A DNA stretch of 5,933 bases from NCBI GenBank assembly GCA_002366885.1, contig DFCD01000100.1, positions 13,027 through 18,959 on the forward strand, read 5' to 3'. The position numbers and the translations under genes were made by a program. A model generated the notes under the pieces. That model made no database searches, was not told the DNA's origin, and was given only the letters and a program-made list of their open reading frames with translations. The DNA is from Verrucomicrobia bacterium UBA3063. GTDB lineage: Bacteria; Verrucomicrobiota; Verrucomicrobiia; Methylacidiphilales; Verrucolacustridaceae. Shown piece after piece: positions 4,772-5,933 of this stretch (its first letter is position 1; each line of letters starts with the position of its first letter).

Positions 4772-5878
4772 CTACCCCTTTGCCCCGCGGGAGGCGACCC
4801 TGCGGGCGATCTCCCCCGCCATTTCCCGGGTACCCACGCTCTTCTCCCCCGGGGCCGCAATGTCGCCGGTTCGCCACCCGTCCCGGATGGCCCCCGCCAC
4901 CGCCCCGCGGATCGATTCCGCCGCCGGCCGGTTTTCCAAACTCATCTCCAGCATCATGGCCAGGGAAAGGATCTGGGCGATTGGGTTGGCGATCCCCTTG
5001 CCCGCGATATCCGGGGCCGATCCCCCCGCCGGCTCGTATAATCCGAAATTCCCCTGCCCCAGCGAGGCGCTGGGCAGCATGCCCAGGGATCCGGCCACCG
5101 CCGCCGCCTCATCGCTCAAAATGTCCCCGAAGAGGTTTTCGCAGAGCAGGACGTCAAATCTCCCCGGATCCCGCACCAGCTGCATCGCCGCGTTGTCAAC
5201 GTAGATAAAATCCAGGGCGATGCCGGGATGCCTCGCGGCGATCCCTTTCACCGTCTTGCGCCAAAGCAGGCTGCTCTCCAGCACGTTGGCCTTGTCCACC
5301 AGGGTCACCTGCTTTTTCCTTCCCGCGGCCGCCCGGAACGCGACCTCCGCCACTCGTTCGATTTCGTGCGTCTCGTACACCATCGTGTCCACCGCCCGCT
5401 CGCCGGATCCTTTCTTTACCGTCTCCTTCGGCTGGCCGAAATAAAGCCCGCCGGTCAACTCCCGCACCACGAGGACATCAAAGCCTCCCGCCACGCGCTC
5501 GGGCCTCAGGGGCGAGCAACCGGTCAGCTCCGGGTACAGCACCGCCGGGCGCAGGTTCGCGTAGAGGCCAAAAATTTTCCGCAAAGGCAGCAAGGCTGCC
5601 CGCTCGGGCTGCTCGTTCGGCGGCAAGGATTCCCACTTGGGCCCGCCGACGCTACCGAACAGCACCGCGGTGGAGGACCGGCAAAGCTCCACCGTGTCCT
5701 CGGGCAAGGCCTTCCCGGTCGCATCAATCGCCGCCCCGCCGACCAGCCCCCTTTTCCACTCCAGACGGAAGCCGTGACTGACCTCCGCTGCCTCCGCCAC
5801 CTTCAGGGTCGCCTCCATAACTTCCGGACCGATTCCGTCGCCGGCTAGGACCGCAACTTTGCCCTTCGTCTCTGCCAT
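4772..5878 (-). CDS. leuB: 3-isopropylmalate dehydrogenase
   Basis: A 368-residue, full-length enzyme of leucine biosynthesis. It oxidises and decarboxylates 3-isopropylmalate to 2-oxoisocaproate using NAD+ and a divalent metal, in the cytosol. Visible motifs are GDGIGPE (13-19), the substrate-binding arginines Arg100, Arg110 (in GLYANLRP) and Arg139 (in VRELTGGLYFG), Tyr146, and Lys196 in VDKANVL. The metal-binding aspartates are Asp228 (YVDNAAMQL), Asp252 and Asp256 (GDILSDEAA). EPAGGSAPDIAGKGIANP (282-299) is the NAD-binding segment and matches the LeuB type rather than isocitrate or tartrate dehydrogenases. ATG 5878 is supported by a purine-rich AGGAAGGAAAG just upstream. It is the first complete gene of the - strand cluster. 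The 55 nt beyond it, up to the window edge, are too short to identify a promoter or an upstream gene. Confidence 0.96.
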   Translation of the reverse strand: MAETKGKVAVLAGDGIGPEVMEATLKVAEAAEVSHGFRLEWKRGLVGGAAIDATGKALPEDTVELCRSSTAVLFGSVGGPKWESLPPNEQPERAALLPLRKIFGLYANLRPAVLYPELTGCSPLRPERVAGGFDVLVVRELTGGLYFGQPKETVKKGSGERAVDTMVYETHEIERVAEVAFRAAAGRKKQVTLVDKANVLESSLLWRKTVKGIAARHPGIALDFIYVDNAAMQLVRDPGRFDVLLCENLFGDILSDEAAAVAGSLGMLPSASLGQGNFGLYEPAGGSAPDIAGKGIANPIAQILSLAMMLEMSLENRPAAESIRGAVAGAIRDGWRTGDIAAPGEKSVGTREMAGEIARRVASRGAKG

Positions 5879-5933
5879 CTTTCCTTCCTAAATCCCCGCC
5901 CCCTCCGACTCAAGCATTCGACACCCCGAAAAC

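Noticed and set aside
5228..5848. A 206-codon open frame on the + strand
   Set aside because: It is antisense to leuB, and its composition (His/Arg/Gln/Pro-rich) is typical of the complementary frame of a GC-rich gene.
1..5933. CRISPR array, tRNA, rRNA, insertion sequence or prophage parts
   Set aside because: I see no regularly spaced repeats, cloverleaf-like segments, transposase or integrase motifs anywhere in the window.

Overview
This 5.9 kb, GC-rich window looks like an ordinary chromosomal segment of a Gram-negative bacterium: it encodes a TonB/ExbB/ExbD-type system, which implies an outer membrane. I cannot name the taxon from sequence alone. The mix of a CBS-less GuaB3-type IMP dehydrogenase homologue, a LeuB with a proteobacterial-style EPAGGSAPD motif and a HAD-Nudix fusion would fit the Verrucomicrobiota/PVC group, but that is a low-confidence inference. 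I see no phage, IS, CRISPR, tRNA or rRNA feature.

Left part, + strand (1-1398). The first gene, cut at its first base by the window edge, encodes a 344-residue protein with an N-terminal HAD phosphatase domain and a C-terminal Nudix hydrolase domain. Its stop codon lies inside a 54-bp palindromic element (1030-1083) followed by a T-run, which probably acts as a terminator and resembles a dispersed REP-type repeat. After about 140 non-coding bases comes a small protein with two CDGSH iron-sulfur motifs (1174-1398).

Convergent junction (1399-1525). It holds no gene. It is bordered by hairpins that contain or overlap the stop codons of the two facing genes.

Right part, - strand (5878 down to 1526). 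Six genes are packed head to tail: leuB, an exbB/tolQ-like gene, an exbD/tolR-like gene, a tonB-like gene, a small membrane zinc-ribbon gene, and a guaB3-type gene. Gaps are 9 nt, then overlaps of 4 nt (ATGA), 4 nt (ATGA) and 4 nt (TTGA), then 3 nt, so this is almost certainly one transcript with translational coupling. The inner-membrane motor (ExbB/ExbD) and its TonB partner form a functional trio. leuB (leucine synthesis) and the GuaB homologue (purine synthesis) are biosynthetic genes flanking it. No TonB-dependent receptor is seen here.

The most interesting points are the uncharacterised single-pass zinc-ribbon protein with an overlapping TTG start between tonB and guaB3, the HAD-Nudix fusion with a Ser in place of the usual general-acid Asp, and the palindromic element that supplies a stop codon. 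I did not find evidence for a wholly new defence or mobile system.
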